Shown here: one piece after another, positions 18,305 to 28,292 of the stretch
Layout of the letters: each line of letters starts with the position of its first letter
How positions within the stretch are numbered: the first letter of the stretch is position 1
NCBI GenBank assembly: GCA_963788585.1
Contig: CAWBHA010000003.1
Span: 2,542,001 to 2,606,000 of the forward strand
Source: Bog-473 sp963788585
GTDB taxonomy: Bacteria; Actinomycetota; Acidimicrobiia; Acidimicrobiales; RAAP-2
Direction of reading: 5' to 3'
DNA: 64,000 nt
The notes under the pieces: generated by a model
What the model saw: only the letters and a program-made list of their open reading frames with translations
Databases searched by the model: none
What the model was told of the DNA's origin: nothing
Position numbers and translations under genes: made by a program

Positions 18305-18775
18305 GTGAGCGACGGGGCCATCCGCGCCCGGCTGTCCGAGCTGGGTCTGACACTGCACGGGCCCCACCCGCCGCACGACCCGCTCGACGCGGTCGTGGTG
18401 CACGACGGTGTGGCACGGACGTCGGGACAGCTGCCGCGCATCGCCGGCGAGCTGACCTGTCTCGGGCGCCTGGGCGACGACGTCGGGGTCGAGGAGGGTC
18501 GTGCGGCGGCGGCGGTGAGTGCGCTCAACGCGCTGGCGGTGCTGGAGGTGGCCCTCGGATCGCTCGACCGCATCACGCGGGTGCTGACTGTAACGGGCTA
18601 CGTCGCGTCGACGCCCGATTTCCACGACCAGCCCACCGTGATCGACGGTGCCAGCCGCGTGCTGGCCGACGTCTTCGGGGAGGCGGGACGGCATACGCGT
18701 TCCGCCATTGGCGTGGCGGCGCTGCCGCGCGGCGGAGCCGTCGAGATCGAGGTGACGGTGGCGGTCGCCAACTAA
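18305..18775 (+). CDS. RidA (YjgF/UK114) family protein
   Basis: This 156-residue protein resembles the longer RidA relatives: TSGQLPR in the N-terminal half, EEGRAAAAVSALNALAVLE, and the C-terminal RSAIGVAALPRGGAVEIEVTV. Family members deaminate reactive imines or enamines. GTG 18305 lies 8 nt after the aldolase stop. Its TAA overlaps the TAG of the converging PEP-mutase-like gene by 4 nt (CTAA). Confidence 0.85.
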   Translation: MSDGAIRARLSELGLTLHGPHPPHDPLDAVVVHDGVARTSGQLPRIAGELTCLGRLGDDVGVEEGRAAAAVSALNALAVLEVALGSLDRITRVLTVTGYVASTPDFHDQPTVIDGASRVLADVFGEAGRHTRSAIGVAALPRGGAVEIEVTVAVAN

Positions 18776-19623
18776 GGGGAGACGAAGTTCTCGACCATCG
18801 CAGCGCGCGCTGCGCCGGCCTGGTCCCAGTACCCCGGGACCCCGGTGTCGCGCAGCGCGGTCACGGCATCGACCGCGTAGCCATAGGCCGCCGCGGCGAC
18901 GGCACCACCGACGGAGATGCGGCTGACGCCGAGCTCGGCGAGCGTAGCCACACTCGGGGCGTTCGGCGTCACGAGCACGTTGACAGGACGATCTACCGCG
19001 GCGAGCAGCTGGCGCAGTTCCGTGGGATCCACCACTCGTGGTGCGAACAGCACGTCGGCACCGGCCTCCTGATACGCCTGCAGCCGCGTGATCGTGTCGG
19101 CCAGATCCACCCGGTGGTGGAGATAGTTCTCCGCGCGGGCCGTAAGGACGAACGGCACAGGGCCGCGGTGGGCGGCCTCCGACGCTGCCCGCACGCGCTC
19201 GGCCGCGTGCGCGACTTCGTAGATGGGCGCGTCGTGGTCCCCGGTGAAATCCTCGACCGATCCACCGGCGAGACCCTGCCCGATGGCCGCCGTCACGGTG
19301 GCCGCCACGCCCGCGGGGTCGTGGGCGAAGCAGTTCTCGAGGTCGGCCGAGACGGGCACGTCCACTGCGGCGACGAGCTCGCCGCAGTGGGCCAGGACCT
19401 CGTCCCTCGTCATGGCCCCGTCGAGCCGGCCGCGGGAGGCGGCGAAGCCGCCGCTCGTGGTCGCCAGGGCTTCGAACCCGAGCGAGGCGAACAGGACGGA
19501 GGATCCGACGTCCCAGGGGTTGGGCATCAGGAGGGGGGTGCCGGGCACGTGCAGCGAGAGCAACCGTCGGGCCCGTTCCGTCTGACTGGATCGAGGGATT
19601 TCGGAGGTAGGTTGAGGGGCCAT
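18772..19623 (-). CDS. Isocitrate lyase/PEP mutase family protein
   Basis: This 283-residue TIM-barrel protein of the phosphoenolpyruvate mutase/isocitrate lyase superfamily has ALATTSGGFAAS near residue 52, SADLENCFAHDPAG (metal-binding loop, with CFA where many members have GYG) and GGSVEDFTGD. Members cleave C-C or P-C bonds of small 2-oxo or hydroxy acids; the exact reaction cannot be assigned. ATG 19623 is preceded at 3 nt by an 8-bp palindrome and lacks a ribosome site. Confidence 0.85.
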   Translation of the reverse strand: MAPQPTSEIPRSSQTERARRLLSLHVPGTPLLMPNPWDVGSSVLFASLGFEALATTSGGFAASRGRLDGAMTRDEVLAHCGELVAAVDVPVSADLENCFAHDPAGVAATVTAAIGQGLAGGSVEDFTGDHDAPIYEVAHAAERVRAASEAAHRGPVPFVLTARAENYLHHRVDLADTITRLQAYQEAGADVLFAPRVVDPTELRQLLAAVDRPVNVLVTPNAPSVATLAELGVSRISVGGAVAAAAYGYAVDAVTALRDTGVPGYWDQAGAARAAMVENFVSP

Positions 19624-19625
19624 GG

Positions 19626-19644
19626 CCGCACCGTAGCGGTGCGG
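19626..19644. promoter_or_regulatory. Palindrome CCGCACCG-TAG-CGGTGCGG at gene start
   Basis: A perfect 8-bp inverted repeat with a 3-nt loop begins 3 nt upstream of ATG 19623 (minus strand). It would either form a hairpin in a 5' leader that hides the start or act as an operator over a leaderless promoter. The rest of 19645-19893 holds no gene that I can support. Confidence 0.45.
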
Positions 19645-19893
19645 TGCTCGGTGGCGTGCCTGGCCGTGGCCGCCGGGGACGGAAGACCTCGTTGCCCGGT
19701 TGCGACGAGTGACACAGGGGTATAGACCGGCCTGGACGCGCGCAAGGGGAGGCAAGAGGGAGGCAAAGGCGCCGTCGTCCTGACGAGAGAGCTCGCCTTC
19801 GTATGACCCAGCGGACGGTCCCCCGCCAGAACTCCCTTCCCCTCCACTGGTGGGGGCCGTTCGCTGACCTCCACCGTTGGGCGCCCGCCCGCG

Positions 19894-20349
19894 TCAGCGC
19901 ACGGGCTCGGGGAACTCCCAGTACTGGAATTCGATTGTCATCGGCAGGAGATAGCGCACGTAGAGCGAGTGGATCTTCACGACTTTCTGGTCGTCCATGT
20001 GCAGGTCGATCAGCTCCATGCGGTCGTCCGACTTGCGGAAGACCTCCGCCCGCTCCTGGATCCCCTTGAGCTCGTCGAGGGATCCGACGGCGAAGCCGTA
20101 GTGGTCCATGCGGGGACAGCGCATCGGATCGTCCTCGGCGATGAGGAAGATGAACTGGTCCCAGTGGACGCAGCTGAGGATCAGGCGCCGCCGGTCCTCG
20201 GTCATGACCTCCATTTCCTCGAAGCCGAGCACCTCGTCGAAGAAGCGGCAGAGGTCGGTGCGATTCTCCGCTCCCAGCTGGTCGGCGGGCAGCGACATCG
20301 CAACGTGGTTGAACCGCGGGTTTCCGGTCGGGTAATAGGGATGTGTCAT
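19894..20349 (-). CDS. VOC-family (glyoxalase/dioxygenase superfamily) protein
   Basis: This 151-residue protein has paired beta-alpha-beta-beta-beta modules with likely metal ligands: His in FNHVAMSL (near residue 15), His in MDHYGFAVG and Glu in TIEFQYWE. That suggests a metal-dependent lyase, isomerase or dioxygenase. Its ATG overlaps the stop of the alcohol dehydrogenase (TGATG), so the two are coupled. The substrate is unknown. Confidence 0.8.
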   Translation of the reverse strand: MTHPYYPTGNPRFNHVAMSLPADQLGAENRTDLCRFFDEVLGFEEMEVMTEDRRRLILSCVHWDQFIFLIAEDDPMRCPRMDHYGFAVGSLDELKGIQERAEVFRKSDDRMELIDLHMDDQKVVKIHSLYVRYLLPMTIEFQYWEFPEPVR

Positions 20350-21383
20350 CAGGACTTCACCTCCGGTACCACCATCACCTTGCCGGCGATGCGACCGAGC
20401 GCCAGGCTCTCGAGCGCCCCGGCGATGCCGTCGAGCGGGACCGTTTCGGGCTCGATGAGCAAGTCCGCCGGGAAGCCATCGGACGCGAGGAGCTCGAGCG
20501 CCCTTTCGAAGCCGTGCAGGTCGTAGACGAACGATCCCGTCACGGTGAGCTCGTTGAGGATCATGCGATTGATGTCGAAGGTCGGATGGTCGATGCCGGC
20601 GCCGACCATGACCAGGATGCCGCCGCGCCGTACCTGGCAGAAGGCTGCCTCGATGGCTGCCCGGTGGCCGGAGCACTCCAGCACGACGTGGGCGGCTCGG
20701 GGCGACTGCCGATCCGGCTCCCAAGGGGGGAAGACCTCGAGTTCAGCCGGGTCGATCACCTGGGCCGCCCCGAGGGCGGTGGCCAGTTCGCGCCGTCGCT
20801 CGTTCGGCTCGACGGCCACGACGTCGTCGAACCCCATTGCCTTGAGGGCCGCAATACTCAGCGCCCCGATCGGACCCGCCCCGAAAACCATCACGCTGTC
20901 GCCGGGAGTGACGCCCGAGCGCGTGATGCCGTGCATGGCCACCGAGAGCGGCTCGGCCAGGGCCGCATGGCGGGGCGCCAGGCCCTCGGGCAGCCTCAGG
21001 ACGCCCGCCGCCCTCGCCACGATGTACTCGGCGAAGGCGCCGTCCGTGTGCTCGGTCGTCATGGAGTGGCGGTTCTCGCATTGCGACGGCTTCCCCTCCT
21101 GGCAGCGGCGGCACGTGCCACAGCGTGGGGAGGCCCCGCCGACGACCAACTCGCCCACGGACCAATTGGTGACGTTGTCGCCGATCGCGGCAATGGCCCC
21201 GCTCCATTCGTGCCCGGCCACCACGCCGGGCGGCAGGCCCCAACCGTCGCGTAGCTGATGGATGTCCGAGCCGCAGATGCCACACGAGTGCACCCGGACC
21301 ACGACCTGGTCCGGGCCCGGCTGGGGGACGGGCCGCTGTTCGACGGTCACCACCCCGGGGGACCGGTAGACGGCCGCCGCCAT
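20349..21383 (-). CDS. Zinc-dependent medium-chain alcohol dehydrogenase
   Basis: This 344-residue protein has CGICGSDIH, GHEWSG, the structural-zinc Cys cluster CGTCRRCQEGKPSQC, and the Rossmann motif VFGAGPIGALS. It should oxidise a polyol or secondary alcohol with NAD(P). I choose ATG 21383 (MAAAVYRSPG, the usual family N-terminus). The in-frame ATG 21422 would lie inside a perfect palindrome that is probably an operator. The VOC gene is coupled downstream. Confidence 0.88.
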   Translation of the reverse strand: MAAAVYRSPGVVTVEQRPVPQPGPDQVVVRVHSCGICGSDIHQLRDGWGLPPGVVAGHEWSGAIAAIGDNVTNWSVGELVVGGASPRCGTCRRCQEGKPSQCENRHSMTTEHTDGAFAEYIVARAAGVLRLPEGLAPRHAALAEPLSVAMHGITRSGVTPGDSVMVFGAGPIGALSIAALKAMGFDDVVAVEPNERRRELATALGAAQVIDPAELEVFPPWEPDRQSPRAAHVVLECSGHRAAIEAAFCQVRRGGILVMVGAGIDHPTFDINRMILNELTVTGSFVYDLHGFERALELLASDGFPADLLIEPETVPLDGIAGALESLALGRIAGKVMVVPEVKS

Positions 21384-21414
21384 GACGTCGGGAAGTGACG
21401 TGGCCGATGCTGTC

Positions 21415-21432
21415 CCTGACATGGGCGTCAGG
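21415..21432. promoter_or_regulatory. Candidate TetR operator CCTGAC-N6-GTCAGG
   Basis: CCTGACATGGGCGTCAGG is a perfect 6-6-6 palindrome filling the gap between the ThuA stop (21433) and the alcohol dehydrogenase. It suggests that the dehydrogenase/VOC pair has its own regulated promoter. Confidence 0.6.
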
Positions 21433-22125
21433 TTAGGCGTTCGATCCCAACCAGGCGAGCCCTCCGGCGAGGTGGCGCAGGTAGACGGGCAGCTCCCAGG
21501 CAAGAGCAAAATGGCCGAGGGCCGTGTAGAAGCTCCGGGCGGGGCCATCCTCGATGCACCAGGCCAGCGGGAACCCGCAGTCGGGCACCCGACCGCCGGG
21601 AACCGACAAGTCCACCTGGTCGTCGGCCAGGCGCAGCAGGACCCGAGCGTCCGGCCGCAGGTCTCGGAAGAGGTAGACCTCGTCGTGCCAGGACCATTGG
21701 GTGCCGAGGTGCGCCGTCGCAGGGTGGCCCTGGTCGACCACGTCGATGGCGAAGTCCTGGGTCCACGGGTGCCCGTCGAAACGCCCGCCCAGGAGCTGGC
21801 CGTAGCCGGGCCAAGTGTGGTTGGCGTCGGTGGCCGAATGCACCCCGAGGACCCCCAGGCCCCCGGTCCGCCATGCTGCCTGCGCCACCTCCTTCTGCTC
21901 TTCGGACCACGGCGTCTCGCCGATGGTGAAGAGGGCAAGGACGCGTGCCGCTTCGAGGACGTCGGGCGAGAGGTCGCGGACGTCGCTCACCGGGACCGGC
22001 GTGAGGCCGGCCAGGTCGGCGAGCTCCGACAGCGCCGTGACGGCCTGGGGCAGGGTCGCGTGCACGCCTGCCGGTCCGTCCACATACGGGGCGACCTGGG
22101 TGACGATCAACATGTTCCCGGGCAC
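21433..22125 (-). CDS. ThuA domain-containing protein
   Basis: This 230-residue protein of the ThuA (trehalose-utilisation, glutamine-amidotransferase-like) fold has LGVHSATDANHTWPGYGQLLGGRFDGHP-type features, given here in parts: GVHSATD, YGQLLGGRF and WHDEVYLF. ThuA proteins take part in disaccharide 3-keto metabolism in known cases; the role here is unproven. It lies upstream of the alcohol dehydrogenase on the same strand. Confidence 0.85.
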   Translation of the reverse strand: MPGNMLIVTQVAPYVDGPAGVHATLPQAVTALSELADLAGLTPVPVSDVRDLSPDVLEAARVLALFTIGETPWSEEQKEVAQAAWRTGGLGVLGVHSATDANHTWPGYGQLLGGRFDGHPWTQDFAIDVVDQGHPATAHLGTQWSWHDEVYLFRDLRPDARVLLRLADDQVDLSVPGGRVPDCGFPLAWCIEDGPARSFYTALGHFALAWELPVYLRHLAGGLAWLGSNA

Positions 22126-22205
22126 GCGGTGAGTGTACGGCTGGTGCAGGGCCGGTGCCCGGTGGTCGAATGCACGAGATCGAGGAGCCAGGGGAGCCGA
22201 GGAGG

Positions 22206-22859
22206 ATGCAGGTGGACAGTGAGACCGAGAGCCCGGACGACATCGCCGCAGCGCTCAGTGCGCTGGGATCGGCCACGCTCGGTGAGTCGGGCGGGAGGGC
22301 GGCGCACCGCCGCCTCAGCTCCGCGTGGCCCGGCGCGACCCTGGCCGCGCCCGCGTACCCCGTGGGCTGCACGCCGGGCGACAACTTGGCCGTGCACGTG
22401 GGCGTGACCAAGGCACCGAAGGGCAGCGCGCTGGTCGTCGACGTCGGCGATGTCGCCGACCGCGGCTACTGGGGCGAAGTGCTCACGACGGCGGCCGAGG
22501 CAGCCGGGCTTGCGGGGCTCGTGCTCGATGGGGGCGTGCGCGACGTCGCGGCCCTGGCGGCGCACGGGTTCCCGGTGTTCTCGGCGACCATCGCACTCAC
22601 CGGAGCGACGAAGGACAAGCCGGGCACGGTCGGGTTGCCGGTCCGGGTGGGCGGTGTTTTCGTCTCAGCGGGGGACTGGGTCGTAGCCGACGTGGACGGG
22701 GTCACCTTCGTGCCGAGGCGGGCGCTGATGGACGTGCTGGCGGCCGGTCGGGCCCGCGAGGCCAAGGAGGCCGGCTTCTTCGACTCCCTGCGCGCGGGGA
22801 AGACCACGGTCGAGCTGCTCGGCCTCGACGCGTCGTTGGTGCGGGAAAGCGATCGTTGA
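22206..22859 (+). CDS. RraA-like / HMG aldolase family protein
   Basis: This 217-residue protein of the RraA/4-hydroxy-4-methyl-2-oxoglutarate aldolase family has the diagnostic LVLDGGVRD and VVDVGDVADRGYWGEV. Members are metal-dependent aldolases or decarboxylases of 2-oxo acids. ATG 22206 is preferred; ATG 22170 is an in-frame alternative, and the purine-rich stretch before 22206 is unusually close. It is divergent from the ThuA gene. Confidence 0.82.
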   Translation: MQVDSETESPDDIAAALSALGSATLGESGGRAAHRRLSSAWPGATLAAPAYPVGCTPGDNLAVHVGVTKAPKGSALVVDVGDVADRGYWGEVLTTAAEAAGLAGLVLDGGVRDVAALAAHGFPVFSATIALTGATKDKPGTVGLPVRVGGVFVSAGDWVVADVDGVTFVPRRALMDVLAAGRAREAKEAGFFDSLRAGKTTVELLGLDASLVRESDR

Positions 22860-22902
22860 CGCCGCCGGTCCGGGGGTGCCGCGGCAGTGGCACAATGCAT
22901 CC

Positions 22903-23409
22903 ATGCCCGATGAAGCCACCCAGGACCAAGCCGACGCCGAGCGGATCGAGGTAGAACGGACCATCCCGGCCGATGCGGCGAGGATCTTCGCCGTGCTGCG
23001 CGACCCGCAGGGCCACGTGACGATCGACAGCTCCGGCATGCTGATGGACGCCACGGGCGAGCCGGCGTCGAAAGCAGGCGACACGTTCGTCGTGCACATG
23101 GACCGCGAGGCGCTCAACGACTATCCGATGGGGCTCTACGACGTGACCGTCGCCATCACGACCTACGAGCAGGATCGCGAGATCGCCTGGACGATCGAGG
23201 GACAGATCAAGCCGCAGATCGGGCACGTCTACGGCTACCGCCTCGAGCCCGCGGACGGCGGCGGCACGATGGTGACCTCCTACTACGACTGGTCCAACAT
23301 CGACCCGCAGTGGAAGGAGGCGAACATCTTCCCTGTCATCTCCGAGACGGCGCTGCGGGCCACCATGGGAATCCTCCAGCGGACGCTGGCTCGCTCGACG
23401 CAGTGGTGA
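22903..23409 (+). CDS. SRPBCC-family (START-like) protein
   Basis: This 168-residue protein begins ERTIPADAARIFAVLRDP, the typical start of polyketide-cyclase/START-like domains, and ends with a long amphipathic helix. Such proteins bind hydrophobic ligands. ATG 22903 is chosen. No specific ligand or partner is evident. Confidence 0.8.
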   Translation: MPDEATQDQADAERIEVERTIPADAARIFAVLRDPQGHVTIDSSGMLMDATGEPASKAGDTFVVHMDREALNDYPMGLYDVTVAITTYEQDREIAWTIEGQIKPQIGHVYGYRLEPADGGGTMVTSYYDWSNIDPQWKEANIFPVISETALRATMGILQRTLARSTQW

Positions 23410-23442
23410 TGGCGGACATCCCGTCCCGCTGACCCTCGCCCC

Positions 23443-26400
23443 CTACGAGCAGGACGCACAGTTCCCGGCTTCGCCCCCGACCACGAGCTCGGCCGAGGCC
23501 GACGTGTCGGATCCCGCCCCGTTGGTCAGCACGACCCGATAGCGATCGGACTGCTCGACGGTGGTGATGGGCGACAAGGTCAGGGTCGGCGACGTCGCAC
23601 CGGGAATGTCTTGGAACTGCGCCCCGCCGTCGGTCGACACTTGCCACTGCGCAAGGGTGTCAGTCGGCTGGAGCGGCAGAGCCGTGAACGTCGCGCTGCC
23701 GCCCGGCACCGCGGCTTGATCGGTCGGCTCCCGCGCGATCTGCGGGAGATCCTCGGACGCGGGCTCCTCGAGAGTTGCTGCACCGCTCGCACCGCCCGCA
23801 GCGCCCGACTGGGACTGGATCGCCGCCAAGCCCACCACGGGGGCGTTCAGCGGCAAGCCTCCCGCCGACCCGAAGAATCCCGCGTCGCCGTAGCTGAAGA
23901 TCCCTCCGTCGCGCGCCACCAGCCAGTAGCCGAGTCCGTCCGCCGTCCGGTCCATGCCCACGATGGGCGCGCTGAGTGTCGTGCCGCCGGTAGAGCCGTA
24001 GTAGCCGACGTCCCCGAAGCTGAAGATTCCCCCGTCCGCGGCAGCCAGCCAGTAGCCGCCGTCGTCGGGCGCCGACGTCATGGCGACGATCGGCTTCTGG
24101 AGCGGAAGGCCACCCGTCGATCCGAAGAACGCGGCATCCCCAAAGGCAAAGACGCCACCATCGGAGGCGACGAGCCAGTAGCCGCCACCGTCGATGGAGG
24201 ACGCCATGCCGACGATCGGCTTGTCCAACGGGATGCCGCCCGTCGAGCCGTAGAAGGCAGCGTCCCCGAAGGCGAAAATGCCGCCATCGGAGGCGACCAG
24301 CCAGTACCCCCCGCCGTCCGGTGTCGGTGTCATTCCGACGATCGGCGCGTTGAGATGCATGCTGCCGGTGGAGCCGTAGAAGACCGCGTCACCGAACGCG
24401 AAGATCCCCCCGTCCGAGCCGAGCAGCCAGTAGCCGGCGTCGTCTGGTGTGGCGGCCATGCCGACGATGGGTGCGTTCAGGGGCAAGCTTCCCGTGGACC
24501 CGTAGAACTGCGCGCCGCCGTAGCTGAAGATGCCGCCGTCGCTGGCGACCTCCCAGTACCCGGGCGCGGCGAGTGGCTCGACCGAGACGACGAGGCCGGC
24601 AATGCCGGACAGGAAATTGGAATCGGTGACCGCGACGGTCACCGCGTACTGACCCGAGACGGTCGGAATGCCGCTGATGGTGCCGCTCTGGGACAGGCTC
24701 AGCCCGGGGGGTAGCGAACCGCCCGCCAGAACCCACGAGTACGGCGCCAGGCCCCCGGTGGCCGAAAGCGTGTTCGAGTACGGCACGCCGATCGTCCCGA
24801 CGCTCACGCTGGTCGTGGTCACCGACGGCGGAGCCGCCAGGGTCACGATCGTGCCCCCGAAGCCCGAGTCGGCGCCGGTGGCAACGCAGTTCGCCGAGGT
24901 GGCACACGACACCCCGAGCAACGATGCGACGCCGGACGGGGCCGGATAGCTCGACCAGCTGCTGCCCTCATCGGTCGTGGTGGCGATCGTCGGGCCGCCC
25001 ACGACGGTGCACGACGAAGGACTGCTGCAGCTAACCGACGTCAAGGTCGTCGTTCCGGCCGGCGTCCCATGGTCGACCCACACCGAACCGCCGTCCGCGG
25101 TGCCGATGACGTGCGAGCCGCTGGCCATGCAGTCCGAATCGGTCGGGCAGGAGATTCCGGTGAGCGTGTCGACGCCGGCCGGCAAGGACTGCGGTGTCCA
25201 GGTCGTCCCGCCGTTGGTCGTCCCGAGAACGACGGCTCCGGGTCCACCCGAGGCAGAGCCGACTGCAACGCAATCTCCAGCGTCCGCGCAGGAGATGCCG
25301 GTGAAGTTGGTCACTACCGCCGGGAAGGCCTCCTCGGACCAGACGGCGCCTCCATCGCTCGTGCCGAGGATGCTGGGTGCAGCCGCGCCGAAGTCACTCA
25401 CCGCGTGGCAGACCGCCGCACTCCAACAGGAGATCGCCGTCAAGACGCCGACACCCGAAGGGACGGTCTGTGCGGTCCAGGTGGATCCGCCATCCGTCGT
25501 GTTGACGATGACGGGACTGCCGAAGATGCCGAAACCCACGCCCGTGCAATCGGAGGAAGTCGGACAGGAAACTCCGTTGAGACCGCTGACGCCAGAGGGG
25601 ATGGAGTCGGGAGTCCACGAGTAGCCGCCATTGGATGAGCGCCAGGATCGGTGTTAATACCGGCTCGCGAAGCACATCCGCGTGGCTCGGACACGAAACC
25701 GCATTTAGTTGGCTCGTGCCCGCCGGGTGGCGTCTCGGCACGTCCACGACAAGCCACCGGTCGTCGTCGCCATGATCGTCGAACCCGCTGCGTTGTTGCC
25801 GCTGTTGCCCACTCCAACGCAGTCCTCCGTCGCCGAGCACGAGATGCTCGTCAGGTCAACCGCATTCGCTGGCGGCGCCTGGGATGTCCAAGTCGATCCA
25901 GTGTTCAATGTACCGATGACATAGGGGGAAGAGCTGAGGTTTGATGCCAACCGCGATGCACGTGGTTTCTACCGGGCAGACGATCGCGTTGAGTTGGGTA
26001 CCTGGCGGAATCGAGGCTGGAGGAGTCCAGGCCGAGAGGTCAGTCGTGCTCAATGAAGTACCACCACCACCTTCAGCAACACCTGCCGCAACGCAGGTAG
26101 TGGAGTTCGCGCATGAAATCGCAGTAAGCGAAGTGACGATCGGCTCGGCGAGTGACGACCAGTGCGTGCCGTCCTGAGTTCCAACTATCGCGGGCGATGA
26201 GTCAAGGACTCCGACCGCCAGGCAAGTTGTTGTGCCAACGCAAGAAACGCTCACAAGGGAATTCAGCCCAACAGGTGCGGATTGGGACACCCAGCTAGAG
26301 CCGTCGGTGGTTTTGACTATTGAGGTCCCGCCGACTGCGGTGCACTGTGAGGCTGACACACACGAAAGGGATAGAACCGGAATGTCGGAGTCCTGCACGA

Positions 26401-26800
26401 CCCAGCTCGCCCCACCGTCGCTCGACTTGATAATGCCATCGCCTCCACCCGCGTAGCAGACGCTCGCAGACGGGCACGACACCGCCGACAGCGTCGTCAC
26501 CCCGGCGGGGGGCGACGAAGCGGTCCACACAGAGCCACCGTCGTCGGTCACGATGATCGAGGCGAAGTGCCCGCCACCGTCGTCGCCGACGGCCACGCAG
26601 GTGGCCGTGGCAGCGCTGGTGCTCGATGCGCACGAGACGGCTCGGACGTTGGCCAGCGGCGAGAAGCTCGCGGTGGTCTTCCACTGCGGAGTCGTGGCCC
26701 CGGCAGGCCCGGCCGGGAGCGCCGCCCCGAGGAGGCCTATCAGTCCGAGGACCGTCGTCGCGGAGAGTGCCGCGAGGGTGATCCCTGTGACCCTTCGCAT
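23443..26800 (-). pseudogene. Large secreted repeat protein, interrupted by frameshifts
   Basis: The gene starts at ATG 26800 with GGAGGG upstream and a signal peptide (MRRVTGITLAAL...). It would encode about 1,119 residues. The N-terminal part has about twelve repeats of the type L..ISC.....C.AVG....DGG..W. Next come a putative Ig-like domain (ATGGLAPYSWVL, SLPPGLSLS), six DGGIF.(F/Y)G..FYGSTG..LN.PIVGM repeats, and a C-terminal Ig-like domain. Reading frame changes are needed near 25940, 25735, 25683 and 25635, while repeat motifs continue on both sides. It is either a broken gene or intact in the cell and mis-sequenced. The C-terminal repeats match the protein at 13087. Confidence 0.75.
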
Positions 26801-26922
26801 GGTCAACTCCCTCCGTTCGGGGGGGGGATCCGACAGACAGCAAAGGGTATCTGCCGGCCCTCCGGAGAGCACCTGGCTCATTTGTCGGCAGGGAACGGTC
26901 GCTGCTATGTCGGTTGCGGCAC

Positions 26923-27881
26923 CTACCTCGAGGGTCCCCGGAGCACGATGTTCGGCGGGGTCCTCCCCGCCAGGACGTCGACGACGCCTTGGCACGCCAG
27001 CCTGGCCATGCGCGTGCGCGTGGCGATGGTGGCGCTGCCGACGTGGGGGAGGAGGGTGGTCCGCGGCGCCGAGAGCAGCCGTGGGTTCACCGCGGGCTCG
27101 CCGTCGAACACGTCGAGCCCCGCCGCGAAGATCGTGCCGGCCTCGAGCGCGTCCACCAGGGCGTTCTCGTCGACGACCGGGCCGCGGGCCGTGTTGATCA
27201 GGACGGCCGTCGGCTTCATGCGTGCCAGCTCCGCCGCGCCGATCAGGTGACGGGTCGCGTCGCTGAGCGGCACGTGCAGGCTGACGATGTCGGACCTGTC
27301 GAGCACCTCGTCGAGCGTCGCCACGTAGCCGTTCAGGCCGGTGTCGTTGCGGGCGGTGTGGATGACCTCCATGTCGAAGCCGGCGGCGCGCTGGGCCACC
27401 GCCTTGCCGATGCGCCCGAAGCCCACCAGCCCGAGCGTGGCGCCGTGCACGTCCCGTGCCAGGTGCGTCCCGAACCCCCAGCCCTTCCACCTGCCCTCGC
27501 GAAGATCACGCTCGGCGTCGGTCGACAGCCGGGTCGCCGCCAGGATGAGGAGGAACGTCAGGTCCGCCGTCGTGTCGTCGAGCACGCCGGGCGTGTTGCA
27601 GACGGTGATGCCCCGCTCCTGCGCCGCGAGCGACGTCGATGTTGTCGTAGCCCACTGCGGCGTTCGCCACGACCTGCAGCCGGCTCGACCGTCCGGACTC
27701 GAGCACCGCCGCGTCGATGCGGTCGGTCAGGTGGCAGACCATCCCGTCGCAGTCGCCGGCGAGCGCGACCAGCTCCACGGGCGAGAGGGGGCCTTCGGCG
27801 GACGACGACCTCGTGACCGGCATCGAACAGGGGATCCGTGCCGCCCTCGGTCAGTGGGCGGGTGACGACGACGCGGGCCAC
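26923..27881 (-). pseudogene. D-2-hydroxyacid dehydrogenase (glyoxylate/hydroxypyruvate reductase-like), frameshifted
   Basis: The start GTG 27881 (MARVVVTRPLTEGG) directly follows the cupin stop. The C-terminal 220 residues are intact and contain LGLVGFGRIGKAVAQ (NAD site), INTARGPVVDE with the substrate Arg, and LLPHVGSAT with the catalytic His. Frame changes are needed near 27795 and 27640, where VVANAAVGYDNIDVA continues into GITVCNTPGVLDD. The enzyme would reduce glyoxylate or hydroxypyruvate, which fits the adjacent ureidoglycolate-lyase-like gene that could yield glyoxylate. Confidence 0.8.
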
Positions 27882-28265
27882 CTAATGCGTGGTGTAGTTG
27901 ATGGCGCCGGCGCCCTTCACGCCGATGGCGAAGCAGAAGCAGTGGATCGGGGCGTGGTCGCTGACGGGGCGGAGCGAGTGCACCTTGTCGGGGGGGATGT
28001 AGACGAGGTCCCCCTGGGAGATGGGACGGTCTTCACCGTCGATCGTCATGATGCCCTTGCCGTTCATGACGTAATAGAACTCGTGGGTGGGATGGGAATG
28101 CGGGTCCACCAGCCCGCCCCCGGGGACCTCGAATTCGTTGACCAGCTCCAGGTAGCCGCCGTCGGTGATGTCCTTGAATTCCCGCGACTCGATCATCCAC
28201 CAGACCGGCACGGTGCCGTTGTGCTCGACGACCGGCGCCTTCGCCTCAATGCTGCGCACGTCCAT
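27882..28265 (-). CDS. Cupin-domain protein
   Basis: This 127-residue single cupin has motif 1, HSHPTHEFYYVMNGKG, with the metal His pair and Glu, and motif 2, PPDKVHSLRP. It probably binds a divalent metal; an enzymatic or sugar-acid-binding role is possible. GGGAGG lies 8 nt before ATG 28265. Its stop touches the start of the hydroxyacid dehydrogenase, so they form an operon. A CTGAC-N6-GTCAG site lies 27 nt upstream of the start. Confidence 0.88.
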   Translation of the reverse strand: MDVRSIEAKAPVVEHNGTVPVWWMIESREFKDITDGGYLELVNEFEVPGGGLVDPHSHPTHEFYYVMNGKGIMTIDGEDRPISQGDLVYIPPDKVHSLRPVSDHAPIHCFCFAIGVKGAGAINYTTH

Positions 28266-28292
28266 CCTGTGGGCCTCCCAAGGTTTCCTAGA

